From NCBI RefSeq assembly GCF_934307085.1, contig NZ_CAKRCF010000021.1, positions 1 through 49,558 of the forward strand: DNA of 49,558 nucleotides, read 5' to 3'. The notes below the pieces were generated by a model. It ran no database searches. It was not told the origin of the DNA and was given only the letters and a program-made list of their open reading frames with translations. Positions within the stretch are counted from its first letter, which is position 1. Each line of letters opens with the position of its first letter. Made by a program: the position numbers and the translations under genes. This DNA is from an uncultured Anaerobutyricum sp. Its GTDB lineage: Bacteria; Bacillota; Clostridia; Lachnospirales; Lachnospiraceae. Below, one piece after another: positions 18,618 to 27,901 of this stretch.

Positions 18618-19829
18618 TTATATATTGTCCAAACCTTCATACATTGCGGCTATCGGAAGGATAGAGGCAATGACTAAGGAGCCGACAACAACTGCCATAA
18701 ATACGATGATTAATGGCTCCATTGCGGCGAGGATGGTCTGGGTGGTAATCTCCACTTCCTCATCATAATAGTCGGCAAGCTTATTTAACATGGATTCTAT
18801 ATTACCAGTTTCCTCACCGATACCAGTCATATGGTATACCATCGGTGGGAATATCCCGGCATTTCTTAAAGGTTCCGATAACGGAATACCCTTCATAACA
18901 TCTTCTCTCGCTTCTTTGATTGCTATCGAATAATGTACATTCGTTACAATTCGCGAAACGATATCAAGGCAGTCAATCATTGGCACACCGGCGGCAAGAA
19001 GAGTACTGGCTGTTCTTGCGAATCTCGAACAGTTGGACTTTACAACAAGTTGCCCAAATAATGGCATCTTCATCTTAATCTTGTCGATGTTCTTTCTTCC
19101 ATTCTCCGTCCGGTAATATGCCTGATATCCGGCAAATATTGCTGCTACGACAGCAACAATAATATAAATATGGGTTCCTGCCCACTCACTGACACCCATA
19201 ACAAACATGGTAAATGCAGGCATTTCCATATCAATTTCTTTGAACATATCGATGAAAATAGGGATAACGTATAATAACATGACTGCGATAACACCAATAC
19301 ATGCACATACAAGAACAATTGGGTAAACGGTCGCCTTTCGAATTGTTGCCTTTAACTTGGCTTCCTTTTCAAACTGCTCTGCCATTCTTGAGAATGCCAT
19401 CTCTAAGTTACCGGAACTCTCTCCGGCCTCTACCATGTTAATTAACATTGGCGGAAAGACATGACTCTCGCCACGCATCGCATCTGCTAACGTATTACCC
19501 TTTTCAATATTCGTTAGTGTCGTTCCAATCGACTTTTTTAATGTTTTATTCTCTGTCTGTTCCTCAAGCATCGCCAGTGCTTCCTTCATCGGCACACCGG
19601 CTTCTAAAATGCTGACAAACTGCCGACAGAATACAGATAAATCTCGTGGTTTCATCTTCCTGCTCATTGAAAAGTTCATATCAAACGACTGACTCTGTTC
19701 TTCTAAAGAAAGAATCATATAACCATCTTTCTTTAAAATCTCCTTCGCACTGTCTTTGTTATTCGCCTCGACTTTACCACGCTTCTCTTTCCCGGATTTA
19801 TCTGCCACAATATAATAATAACCAGGCAT
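18618..19829 (-). CDS. pilC: Type IV pilus platform protein PilC (GspF family)
   Basis: 403 residues. It has the two GspF domains ('FCRQFVSILEAGVPMKEALAMLEEQ' about 67-90, and 'FARTASTLLAAGVPMIDCLDIVSRI' about 270-295), each followed by hydrophobic segments near 170-190, 215-235 and 370-395. PilC is the membrane platform that couples the PilB and PilT ATPases to pilin addition and removal. The small N-terminal beta domain ('YYYIVADKSGKEKRGKVEA') is intact. ATG with GGAAGGA upstream; 91 bp after pilT. Confidence 0.93.
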   Translation of the reverse strand: MPGYYYIVADKSGKEKRGKVEANNKDSAKEILKKDGYMILSLEEQSQSFDMNFSMSRKMKPRDLSVFCRQFVSILEAGVPMKEALAMLEEQTENKTLKKSIGTTLTNIEKGNTLADAMRGESHVFPPMLINMVEAGESSGNLEMAFSRMAEQFEKEAKLKATIRKATVYPIVLVCACIGVIAVMLLYVIPIFIDMFKEIDMEMPAFTMFVMGVSEWAGTHIYIIVAVVAAIFAGYQAYYRTENGRKNIDKIKMKMPLFGQLVVKSNCSRFARTASTLLAAGVPMIDCLDIVSRIVTNVHYSIAIKEAREDVMKGIPLSEPLRNAGIFPPMVYHMTGIGEETGNIESMLNKLADYYDEEVEITTQTILAAMEPLIIVFMAVVVGSLVIASILPIAAMYEGLDNI

Positions 19830-19920
19830 GATTCATTCCTTCCCCAAGTATTTAATGCAGCAGAACTTTATTTAAAAATCATATCTTCTTATTTTTTTGT
19901 TCTGCAACTTTTCTGAATCG

Positions 19921-20982
19921 TTACATAAAGTTAATCTTTTTATTCATTCCAACTGGATCCTGTGCATAGCTTACCGCCATCTCACCGTCAATCATACGCT
20001 GCATATATAAGTCATACAGTGCATCATCCATCATCCGCATTCCGAGCCTCTTACTTGTCTGGATAATCGATGCAATCTGGAAAGTCTTTCCCTCACGAAT
20101 CAGGTTACGAACTGCATTATTAGCAAACAGTACTTCTAATGCTGCCACTCGTCCATTTCCATCCGAACGCTTTAAAAGCTGCTGGGATACGACGCACTCT
20201 AATACGGCAGCAAGCTGGATTCTTACCTGCTGCTGCTGATCTGGTGGGAATACATCAATAATTCGGTCAATCGTCTTGTCCGCTCCAATCGTATGCAAAG
20301 TCGATAAGACAAGATGACCTGTCTCAGCTGCGGTAATCGCTGTGGAAATGGTCTCTAAATCTCGCATTTCTCCTACTAAAATAACATCGGGATCTTCTCG
20401 AAGTGCGGCACGGAGAGCCTTCGCATAGTTCTCTGTGTCACTTCCAATCTCTCTTTGATTGACAATGGATTTGTCATGCTTATGCAAATATTCAATTGGA
20501 TCTTCCAGTGTGATGATATGGTCGGCACGAGTACGGTTAATGACCTGAATCAACGAAGCAAGTGTCGTAGACTTTCCACTTCCAGTCGGCCCCGTTACAA
20601 GAATAAGTCCTCTCTTCTTCTCCGTTACTGCCACTACCTCTGGTGGAATTCCCAATGTTTCTGGTTCTGGAATCTTAAATGGCAAGGTTCTCATAACGCA
20701 GGCAAGGGTTCCTCTTTGTTTAAATACATTCACACGGAATCGTCCCACGCCAGGAATCGCATGCGCAAAGTCTGTCTGCCCACTTTCCTGTAATTCTTTT
20801 GCATGCCTTTCATCTAATAAAGGCGTTATCAGCTTCTTGACATCATCCGGCATTAACCGTTCTTCCCCTTTTATATGCAAGGCACCATCAATACGATAGT
20901 TTGGTGCTCTTCCAACCGAAAGATGAATATCAGAAGCTTTACACTCTACCGAATGTATCAAAATTTCATTTAAATCGTACAT
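19921..20982 (-). CDS. pilT: Pilus retraction ATPase PilT
   Basis: 353 residues from ATG 20982 (AGGGGAAAG upstream; an in-frame start at 21018 is not needed). Walker A is GPTGSGKST (about 129-137), the Asp box follows, and Walker B is 'ILVGEMRD' (about 197-204). 'GHLVLSTLHTIGADKTIDRIIDVFP' is the His box typical of PilT. The family's AIRNLIRE motif is present as 'AVRNLIREGKTFQI'. It forms a hexamer that powers retraction. Its presence argues for a real twitching type IV pilus rather than a type II secretion or competence pseudopilus. Confidence 0.94.
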   Translation of the reverse strand: MYDLNEILIHSVECKASDIHLSVGRAPNYRIDGALHIKGEERLMPDDVKKLITPLLDERHAKELQESGQTDFAHAIPGVGRFRVNVFKQRGTLACVMRTLPFKIPEPETLGIPPEVVAVTEKKRGLILVTGPTGSGKSTTLASLIQVINRTRADHIITLEDPIEYLHKHDKSIVNQREIGSDTENYAKALRAALREDPDVILVGEMRDLETISTAITAAETGHLVLSTLHTIGADKTIDRIIDVFPPDQQQQVRIQLAAVLECVVSQQLLKRSDGNGRVAALEVLFANNAVRNLIREGKTFQIASIIQTSKRLGMRMMDDALYDLYMQRMIDGEMAVSYAQDPVGMNKKINFM

Positions 20983-21018
20983 ATCTTTCCCCTTAAGAGT
21001 TCCAGTGTATCCCTGCAC

Positions 21019-21216
21019 TGTACTTTCTCATTGTTTCACGTTTCTTTGTTGTATTATACTATATCAGATATTTGGGTATCTGTTTCTATTCCGTTTCTAT
21101 TTTGATTCTATTCTGATTTTACTTTATATTTAATTTATTTCTATTCTGCACTCAGTTTTGTTTGCCTCTACTTTGTATCTGGTTATATCCTGTATCGGCT
21201 CTTCTATATCTGCTTT
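21019..21216 (-). other. pilB-pilT gap with possible internal promoter and degenerate repeats
   Basis: On the minus strand TATAAT (21053-21058) sits in GATATAGTATAAT, but the -35 (AGATAC) is poor. A 6-bp hairpin CAGATA-cccaaa-TATCTG overlaps it. Upstream lies a run of degenerate repeats of the type GAATAGAAAC. No gene is evident. Confidence 0.35.
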
Positions 21217-22914
21217 TTATTCGTAGGAAGCCTTCTGCATCTCTTCTATAGAAGTAATTCCTTCAAGGACATCACGAATACCATTCTCTCTAAGAGTGTG
21301 CATTCCATTTCTTCTTGCCGCATCAATCAACTGCTTTGAACTTTTCCCTTCTGCAATCAGTCTCCGAAGCTCCTCATTCACTTCCATAATCTCAAAAATA
21401 CCTTTTCGCCCATAATATCCGGTATTATTACAAAGATTACAGCCGCCCGGCTCATAAATCTCCACATCCTGTTCCTCAGGAAGACGCATCATCTTCTTCT
21501 CTTCTAAAGTAGCCAGACGTTTCTTACGACAATACGGACAAAGCTTTCTTACAAGACGCTGTGCGATAACTCCGACAACAGAATCTGCGAGCATATACCG
21601 TTCTACTCCCATATCTACCATTCTGTCAAGAGTTCCTGTTGCACTGTTCGTATGTAAAGTAGATACTACCAAATGTCCCGTGATAGATGCCTGTACTGCA
21701 ATGGATGCTGTCTCGCTGTCTCGAATCTCACCGATCATAATGATATCTGGATCCTGACGAAGAATCGAACGAAGCGCTGCTGCGAAAGTAAGATCTACTT
21801 TATTATTTACCTGAATCTGATTGATTCCTTCCAATGCCGCCTCTACCGGATCTTCTACAGTTACAATGTTCACTTCCTCACAATTCAACTCAGAAAGTGC
21901 GGTATATAATGTCGTAGACTTTCCACTTCCAGTCGGTCCCGTTACGAAAATAATTCCGTGTGGGTGCGCCATCATATGTTCAAATCTCTTAAGCTCATCT
22001 GGTGCAAGCCCTAACTCTTTTTTATCCTTTGTCAGATTCACCTTCGAAGAAACTCGAAGTACAAGTTTTTCTCCATAAACAGTTGGTATGGAAGAAATTC
22101 GGATGTCATATTCCTGTCCGTCTACCATCATAGAAATTCGTCCATCCTGCGGCTTTCTCTTCTCCGCAATATCCATGCCACCCATAATCTTAATACGGGT
22201 AGAAATAGCAGGAAGTAAGCTGTTATCATACTCCATCTTCGAACAGAGGGCCCCATCAATACGATAACGCACACGTACTTTATTCTCTAATGCCTCAATA
22301 TGAATATCACTTGCTCTCTGTCTTACCGCCTGCTCTAATATGGAACGAACCAGCTGTACGATAGGTGCATCATTAATCTCACTGTCATCCGCTGCCGCTG
22401 CCACATTTCCACGAAGCTGCGCTCTCTCCTGTGCGAAACGATTCACCGCATCAATAGTCTCTGCTGCACCATAATTCCGGTCAATTGCAGACTTTACTTC
22501 TCTTCTTGTCGCAATAAATGGCTCAATCTGCATATTTGTTACAATTGCAATATCGTCAATTGCCTCAATATCTAATGGATCCGCCATCGCTAAATGCAAA
22601 ATATTTGCATTATAAGGATCTAATTCAAAAGGAAAAACAGTATACTTCTTCAGTAACTTGACGTCAACTAAGTCCTTAATCTCCTTTGGCACCGTAAGTC
22701 CTCGAAGCTGTACTGTTTTCAGCCCCATCTGTGCCTCTAAGGCTCTGGTAATCATCTCTTCTGTAATGAAACCTTCCTCAACGAGAATCTCACCAATCTT
22801 CTTATGCGTACCCTTCTGAAGACGCAATGCTTCCTGTAACTGTTCCTGTGTCAGTACATTCTGCTGAATCAGCAAGTCTCCCAATCGTAGTCGGTTTCGT
22901 CGTCTTAACGCCAT
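21217..22914 (-). CDS. pilB: Pilus assembly ATPase PilB (GspE family)
   Basis: 565 residues. An N-terminal MshE/GspE_N domain ('LGDLLIQQNVLTQEQLQEAL', about 11-150) of the kind that can bind c-di-GMP precedes the ATPase core: 'ASDIHIEALENKVRVRYRIDG', Walker A GPTGSGKST (about 325), Walker B 'IIMIGEIRD' (about 390) and the His box 'GHLVVSTLHTNSATGTLDR'. A four-Cys zinc site (CPYC near 460, CNLC near 495) is present as in PilB. It powers fibre extension. First gene of the operon; ATG with AAGGAA 7 nt upstream. Whether this copy of the N-domain binds c-di-GMP cannot be told by eye. Confidence 0.94.
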   Translation of the reverse strand: MALRRRNRLRLGDLLIQQNVLTQEQLQEALRLQKGTHKKIGEILVEEGFITEEMITRALEAQMGLKTVQLRGLTVPKEIKDLVDVKLLKKYTVFPFELDPYNANILHLAMADPLDIEAIDDIAIVTNMQIEPFIATRREVKSAIDRNYGAAETIDAVNRFAQERAQLRGNVAAAADDSEINDAPIVQLVRSILEQAVRQRASDIHIEALENKVRVRYRIDGALCSKMEYDNSLLPAISTRIKIMGGMDIAEKRKPQDGRISMMVDGQEYDIRISSIPTVYGEKLVLRVSSKVNLTKDKKELGLAPDELKRFEHMMAHPHGIIFVTGPTGSGKSTTLYTALSELNCEEVNIVTVEDPVEAALEGINQIQVNNKVDLTFAAALRSILRQDPDIIMIGEIRDSETASIAVQASITGHLVVSTLHTNSATGTLDRMVDMGVERYMLADSVVGVIAQRLVRKLCPYCRKKRLATLEEKKMMRLPEEQDVEIYEPGGCNLCNNTGYYGRKGIFEIMEVNEELRRLIAEGKSSKQLIDAARRNGMHTLRENGIRDVLEGITSIEEMQKASYE

Positions 22915-23007
22915 GTTATTTCCTTCTTTCCCCTTAAATTTCCCCGTTCTATTTTAATATATCTTGCTCTGTATTAGCACTCATTCATACTACTTACAAG
23001 CCCAAAA

Positions 23008-23045
23008 AAAGCTACATTAGAATCTCTTTGTTCAAATGCAGCTTT
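23008..23045 (-). terminator. Terminator in the pil operon leader (possible attenuator)
   Basis: In the leftward RNA, AAAGCUGCAUU pairs with AAUGUAGCUUU (11 bp, one G-U), followed by a run of seven U. It stands about 90 nt ahead of pilB with no leftward gene between it and the promoters upstream, so it either controls read-through into the operon or ends a short RNA. Confidence 0.75.
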
Positions 23046-23113
23046 CTTCGTCTGTATCCTTATCTTTTTAACCTATCTATGTTTCATTCACTGTCTAACT
23101 TCAATCAAAATCT

Positions 23114-23242
23114 AGTATAATCTTTCTAAAAGTTCTTTTTAATAGTATTCCCACAAACGCCAAACAGCTAGATGTTTTGACGATACTTCGTCACTGCTAA
23201 TTTTCTAATCAAAATCTACCATATAGAGTATTTGGTTGTCAA
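23114..23242 (-). promoter_or_regulatory. Promoter region of the pilus operon
   Basis: On the minus strand, TTGACA (23237-23242), 18 nt, TAGATT (23213-23218) with TG one base before (extended -10). A second possible -10, TATACT (23114-23119), has a weak -35, TTAAAA, 17 nt upstream. A 12-bp direct repeat (AATCAAAATCTA on the plus strand) occurs at 23103-23114 and 23207-23218, so each -10 region sits at a copy. A short hairpin GACGA-agta-TCGTC lies just inside the leader. Confidence 0.55.
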
Positions 23243-23364
23243 TTATAAATTCAAAAAATGTCGATTTTAGGGTAATTTAATTTGTTAATGAAGAACAGAC
23301 GAAGCCCGGAAGAGAGAAGTGTCCATTCGTTATTTAATTAAATTAGTGTGTGTGAAAAATCCTG

Positions 23365-23393
23365 TTGATTTTATTCTTCATTTATACGATAAT
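23365..23393 (+). promoter_or_regulatory. Promoter of the yhdT-panF unit
   Basis: TTGATT (23365-23370), 17-nt spacer, GATAAT (23388-23393), about 55 bp ahead of the first gene. It points right, away from the pilus operon promoter. The 533-bp gap 22915-23447 thus holds two divergent promoters and the pil leader. Confidence 0.5.
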
Positions 23394-23447
23394 ATTTTTG
23401 GCAGATATCCATTGCGAATCTGACCTTTCATTTAAGGAGATTGGAAA

Positions 23448-23717
23448 ATGAAAAAATTAACAAGACAGGAGAAACACGAACAGTGTATCCGTGAGATTCG
23501 TGGAACGCTAATCGTAGTCGCAATCTGTTGTGTATGGCACATCGCCAGTGCATTTTTATTAAATGGCACCGGGCTTTATTTTCTTGGAATGCCTGCGTGG
23601 TTTAGCGTATCTACTTTAGGAACAATCGTGCTTTCTCTTCTCGGGGTATGGTATTTATTAAAGAAGGTATTCATTAATTTCGAATACGAAGATGAAGAGG
23701 AAGGAGGCGAGGAATAA
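23448..23717 (+). CDS. YhdT family protein (DUF997), symporter partner
   Basis: 89 residues with two membrane helices (about 20-38 and 52-72), a basic N-terminus and a very acidic tail (EYEDEEEGGEE). It matches the size and layout of the YhdT/DUF997 family, whose genes usually precede a sodium/solute symporter, as here. Its stop overlaps the panF start by one base (TAATG), which suggests coupled translation. The exact job of the small partner is not known. ATG with AAGGAG 8 nt upstream. Confidence 0.85.
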   Translation: MKKLTRQEKHEQCIREIRGTLIVVAICCVWHIASAFLLNGTGLYFLGMPAWFSVSTLGTIVLSLLGVWYLLKKVFINFEYEDEEEGGEE

Positions 23718-25204
23718 TGTCCACAAACCAGAAGATTATTCTTACTATTTTTGTTGTTTACCTCGCTTTAAATGCTATCATCGGCATCGTATTTAGTAAG
23801 CGTCAGGGAAGTAAGCAACATATCTCCTCTGAGAAGAAGTTCTTTATTGGCGGAAGAAATATGAATGGCCTGCTTTTGGCTATGACAACAATGGCAACCT
23901 ACACTTCTGTAAGTTCCTTTATTTCCGGACCGGGTGCAGCAGGTCTTACTTATGGATATGCACAGGCATGGATTGCCACAGTGCAGGTTCCTGTTACCTT
24001 TTTGGTATTAGGTGTTCTTGGTAATAAGCTGGCAATGGTTTCAAGAAGAACAGGAGCCGTTACAGTTGTCGGTTATTTAAAGGCTCGTTATAAGAGTGAT
24101 GCGTTAGTTATTATCACAAGTTTACTTATGGTCGCCTTCTTCATGGCACAGATGATCGGACAGTTTACTGGTGGAGCAACACTGATTTCTTCTATTACCG
24201 GACTTGACCATGTTGTTTCCCTTTTAATTTTTGGTGCTGTAGTAATTATTTATACCTCTTTTGGTGGTTTCAGTGCCGTTGCTATCACTGATACAATTCA
24301 GGGAATTGTTATGTGTATCGGTACTTTCCTGTTTATTTTCTTCGTATTAAAAGCAGGCGGTGGGCTTGCTGGTATTGATGCCGGACTTGCAAAGAACCTT
24401 CCTGGTGTATATGATAACCTTTTTTCTATATACACTCCAGGTACTTTAATTAGTTTCTGGGTTCTTGTAGGATTTGGTACTCTTGGACTTCCACAGACAG
24501 CTGTTCGTTCGATGGGATTTAAGAATACAAAGAGTCTTCATTCTGCGATGTGGATTGGTGCGTTAACCTGCAGTTTTATTATTGTTGGTATGCATATGGC
24601 TGGTACATGGGCTGGTGCATTAGTAGATACAAATAATCTTCCTACTTCTGATTATTTTATTCCTTACATCGTTCAGAAGATTATGCCGGTAGGGGTTGCA
24701 GGAACTTTTCTTGCCGCTCCTATGGCTGCTGTTATGTCCACAGCAGACTCCCTTCTGATTCTTGCATCTGCAGCTATCGTAAAGGATTTATGGCGTAACT
24801 ATGTTGTAAAAGATGACCCGGAAAAGATTGCTTCCTACAATAGAAATGTGGGAAAATTAAGTACGCTTGTTACTTTTGCTTTCGGTGTTATTATCATTTT
24901 ACTGACAATCAATCCACCAGATATCATTTTCTTCCTGAACCTTTTTGCTTTAGGCGGCTTGGAATGCAGTTTCTTCTGGCCTCTCATTGGCGGATTATTC
25001 TGGAAAAAGGGAACAAAACAGGCAGCAATCAGCAGTTCTATCGGAGCCGCTGCCACTTATGTGTTCTGCTACTATAATGTACATATAGCAGGAATTAATG
25101 CGGTTGTGTGGGGATTGCTCGCTGGAGCGATATTGTATTTTGTTGTGGGAAAAGCCACTTGTAAGAATGGACTGGATACAGATATTATTAAGAATTGCTT
25201 CTAG
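23717..25204 (+). CDS. panF: Sodium/pantothenate symporter (PanF-like)
   Basis: 495 residues with about 13 membrane segments. The sodium:solute symporter family signature is visible ('KKFFIGGRNMNGLLLAMTTMATYTSVSSFISGPGAAG', 'LLIFGAVVIIYTSFGGFSAVAITDTIQG', 'APMAAVMSTADSLLILASAAIVKDL'). Length and text fit PanF, which brings pantothenate in with sodium, and the YhdT partner gene supports that choice over proline or other SSS substrates. Substrate remains an inference from similarity. Confidence 0.85.
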   Translation: MSTNQKIILTIFVVYLALNAIIGIVFSKRQGSKQHISSEKKFFIGGRNMNGLLLAMTTMATYTSVSSFISGPGAAGLTYGYAQAWIATVQVPVTFLVLGVLGNKLAMVSRRTGAVTVVGYLKARYKSDALVIITSLLMVAFFMAQMIGQFTGGATLISSITGLDHVVSLLIFGAVVIIYTSFGGFSAVAITDTIQGIVMCIGTFLFIFFVLKAGGGLAGIDAGLAKNLPGVYDNLFSIYTPGTLISFWVLVGFGTLGLPQTAVRSMGFKNTKSLHSAMWIGALTCSFIIVGMHMAGTWAGALVDTNNLPTSDYFIPYIVQKIMPVGVAGTFLAAPMAAVMSTADSLLILASAAIVKDLWRNYVVKDDPEKIASYNRNVGKLSTLVTFAFGVIIILLTINPPDIIFFLNLFALGGLECSFFWPLIGGLFWKKGTKQAAISSSIGAAATYVFCYYNVHIAGINAVVWGLLAGAILYFVVGKATCKNGLDTDIIKNCF

Positions 25205-25275
25205 GAGTTTAGTCTAAAAACAGACGAAAACAAAACGCTCTGGCAATTGTGACTTTAGTCACTGTAAAAAATGTC

Positions 25276-25366
25276 CTAATAAACAGCCCCACTTAATATT
25301 GATTTTGACTCCGTTGTAAAAAATATAAAAGTCGCAAAATCAATATTAAGTGGGGCTGTTTATTAG
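25276..25366. terminator. Long perfect inverted repeat, bidirectional terminator
   Basis: Arms 25276-25306 and 25336-25366 are perfectly complementary over 31 bp, with a further ACT/AGT pairing inside. It lies between the converging panF (+) and ybaK (-). It is much longer than a normal terminator stem, and no A/T-run beyond the arms is obvious. Confidence 0.8.
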
Positions 25367-25388
25367 ATTTGTCTCCGTAAAGAGTCAA

Positions 25389-25871
25389 TCATTCTTTACA
25401 GACATCCGCATACTGTCCTTTCGTGATTTTCAACAAATCATCTGGTTTACATTCTACCTGGGTTCCTATCTTTCCACCACTTACCATGATAACCGGATTT
25501 GTCTGTGCAGTTTCATGATAGGTTGTGATAAACTGTTTTTTCATTCCGACTGGTGAACAGCCACCACGAATATATCCTGTAATTTTGTTAATGTCTTTTA
25601 CATGAATCATCTCGATGGACTTTGCACCTACAGCTTTAGCTGCCTTTTTTAAGTCAAGTTCCTTTGCTACCGGAAGCACGAATACGAAGTATTCCTTTTT
25701 ATTACTTACGGTTACAAGAGTTTTAAAAACGTAGTCAGGATTTTGTCCTGTTAATTCTGCTACTGTCACTCCGTCTACCGCTTCTTTTCCATGTGGATAA
25801 TAATGTGCCTCATAAGGTACTTTTTCTTTTTCAAGAATACGCATTACATTTGTTTTCAGTTCTTTTTTCAT
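25389..25871 (-). CDS. ybaK: Cys-tRNA(Pro)/Cys-tRNA(Cys) deacylase, YbaK/EbsC family
   Basis: 160 residues, the usual length. It shows the YbaK fold with 'VFKTLVTVSNKKEYFVFVLP' (the invariant Lys at the active site lies in VFKTL), 'ELDLKKAAKAVGAKSIEMI' and 'GYIRGGCSPVGMKKQ'. YbaK trims Cys mischarged onto tRNA(Pro). It lies 19 bp past trpA in the same direction and may be read from the trp transcript. The ribosome binding site GGAGG is 12 nt from the ATG, a little far. Confidence 0.9.
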   Translation of the reverse strand: MKKELKTNVMRILEKEKVPYEAHYYPHGKEAVDGVTVAELTGQNPDYVFKTLVTVSNKKEYFVFVLPVAKELDLKKAAKAVGAKSIEMIHVKDINKITGYIRGGCSPVGMKKQFITTYHETAQTNPVIMVSGGKIGTQVECKPDDLLKITKGQYADVCKE

Positions 25872-25890
25872 TATGTGATTAAACCTCCAG

Positions 25891-26682
25891 TCAGGCGTTT
25901 AATTCCCGCTTAAATGTGCGGATATATTCTTTCGCCACATCCAGATTATAATCGTTTTCTTCCATAAGTTCAATAAAATGTGTTCCAACAATGCAGCCGT
26001 CGATAGTATCTTTTAATCCGGCTACGTCTTCTGCCGTACGGATTCCAAATCCCATCATAACTGGAATCTTTGATGCAGCTTTTACATTCTCCAGATAATT
26101 TCTTACGTTTTTGTGGAAATGTGCTGCCTGTCCGGTTACACCCATAGAAGATACGCAGTAGACATAACCCCTTGCATTTTCTAAAATCATTGGGATTCTG
26201 TCCGCAGATACTGGTGCAACAAGCTGAATGAGGATTGGTGCATTTTCTGTGTTATCGAGTGCCTCTACTAATTCGAATTGTTCTTCTTTTGGAAGATCTG
26301 GAATAATCAGACCGTCTACGCCTACTTCGGCACATTTCTTGGCAAATGCATCCACGCCATAATAAAGAATGGTATTATAGTACATCATAAATACCAGTGG
26401 CACATCACAGTCTTTTCTTACTTCCTCTACCGCTGCAAATACACCTTTTAAGTTTGTGCCTTTACATATGGAACGGTAAGAAGCATCCTGAATGACCGGA
26501 CCGTCTGCTGTTGGATCTGAAAATGGGATTCCTAATTCAATAACGTCAATTCCTGCTTTATCCTGTGCCTTGATTAAAGCTTTTGTTCCTTCCATATCCG
26601 GCAGTCCGGCAGTCATATATGTTACAAACGCTTTTTCATTTTTATTTTGTAATTCTTCCATTCTTTTTCCAATGCGGTTCAT
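25891..26682 (-). CDS. trpA: Tryptophan synthase alpha chain
   Basis: 263 residues. It splits indole-3-glycerol phosphate into indole and glyceraldehyde-3-phosphate. Visible marks include the TIM-barrel text 'VIELGIPFSDPTADGPVIQDA' (with catalytic Asp in PFSDP), the catalytic Glu region 'FVTYMTAGLPD', and the phosphate-binding 'GVTGQ' and 'GFGIRTAEDV'. ATG 26682 with AGGAGG upstream. It lies 31 bp past trpB, its partner in the alpha2-beta2 complex. Confidence 0.96.
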   Translation of the reverse strand: MNRIGKRMEELQNKNEKAFVTYMTAGLPDMEGTKALIKAQDKAGIDVIELGIPFSDPTADGPVIQDASYRSICKGTNLKGVFAAVEEVRKDCDVPLVFMMYYNTILYYGVDAFAKKCAEVGVDGLIIPDLPKEEQFELVEALDNTENAPILIQLVAPVSADRIPMILENARGYVYCVSSMGVTGQAAHFHKNVRNYLENVKAASKIPVMMGFGIRTAEDVAGLKDTIDGCIVGTHFIELMEENDYNLDVAKEYIRTFKRELNA

Positions 26683-26713
26683 TTGTCTATCCTCCTTATT
26701 TTTCTATTACGTA

Positions 26714-27886
26714 TTACTTATCTTTAAAATACTCTGCAATTGTATGTACGTCTTTATCTCCACGTCCGGAAAGGTTTACAACCATAATCTGGTCTTCTGT
26801 CATTATTTTTGCCTTTTTAAATGCGTATGCTAATGCGTGTGCACTCTCGATTGCTGGAATGATTCCTTCTTCGCGGCAAAGTTCTCTTAATGCCTGCATT
26901 GCCTCATCATCTGTGATGGAAACATAGGTTGCTCTTCCGCTGTCGTGTAAGTAAGCGTGTTCTGGTCCAACACCTGGGTAATCAAGGCCTGCTGAGATAG
27001 AGCTTGCAATCTGGATATTCCCGTCATCGTTCTGAAGCAAATAGGAGCGCATTCCGTGAAGAACACCTGCTTTTCCAGCTGCAAATGCACTGGCATGTTT
27101 TCCCGTCTCAATTCCGAATCCTGCTGCCTCCACACCAATTAATTCTACATCTTTTTCATCAATGAATTCTGCGAACATTCCGATGGAATTAGAACCGCCG
27201 CCTACGCAGGCAAGTACACAATCTGGAAGTCTTCCTTCTTTTTCAAGAATCTGTTTCTTTGTCTCTACACTGATAACTTTCTGAAATTCTTTTACCATCT
27301 GTGGATATGGATGTGGACCTACGGCAGAACCGATAATATAGAAAGTGTCCTCTGCATTTTTAGCCCATGTACGGATTGCCTCGTTTGTGGCATCTTTTAA
27401 GGTACGACTTCCGCTCTTTACACATTCTACCTTTGTTCCAAGCATTTCCATACGGAATACGTTTAATGCCTGACGTTCCATATCTTCTTCACCCATAAAT
27501 ACGGTACATTCCATATCAAAAAGGGCTGCTCCTGTCGCTGTTGCCACACCATGCTGGCCAGCTCCTGTCTCCGCGATAACTTTCTTTTTACCCATACGTT
27601 TTGCTAAAAGAATCTGTCCAATTACGTTGTTAATCTTATGTGCACCAGTATGGTTTAAATCCTCACGTTTTAAATAAATTTTTGTGCCGTACTTTTTAGA
27701 AAGCTTTTCTGCAAAGTAAAGAGGCGTCTCTCTTCCAACATATTCTCTTAAATAATAGTTATATTCTTCGATAAATTTCGGGTCATTAATTGCCTCATTA
27801 TATGCTATCTCTAATTCTGCTAATACATTCATCAGAGATTCTGCTACATATTGTCCACCGTATTCACCATATTTCTTATTCTGCAT
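26714..27886 (-). CDS. trpB: Tryptophan synthase beta chain
   Basis: 390 residues, full length. The PLP lysine lies in '[15 protein letters not shown]' (about residue 82); the phosphate-binding '[12 protein letters not shown]', '[16 protein letters not shown]' and the C-terminal '[10 protein letters not shown]' all fit. It joins indole to serine to make tryptophan. Start ATG with AAAGGAC. Ordinary TrpB1 type, not the TrpB2 type. Confidence 0.97.
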   Translation of the reverse strand: MQNKKYGEYGGQYVAESLMNVLAELEIAYNEAINDPKFIEEYNYYLREYVGRETPLYFAEKLSKKYGTKIYLKREDLNHTGAHKINNVIGQILLAKRMGKKKVIAETGAGQHGVATATGAALFDMECTVFMGEEDMERQALNVFRMEMLGTKVECVKSGSRTLKDATNEAIRTWAKNAEDTFYIIGSAVGPHPYPQMVKEFQKVISVETKKQILEKEGRLPDCVLACVGGGSNSIGMFAEFIDEKDVELIGVEAAGFGIETGKHASAFAAGKAGVLHGMRSYLLQNDDGNIQIASSISAGLDYPGVGPEHAYLHDSGRATYVSITDDEAMQALRELCREEGIIPAIESAHALAYAFKKAKIMTEDQIMVVNLSGRGDKDVHTIAEYFKDK

Positions 27887-27901
27887 AATAAAGTCCTTTC
27901 A

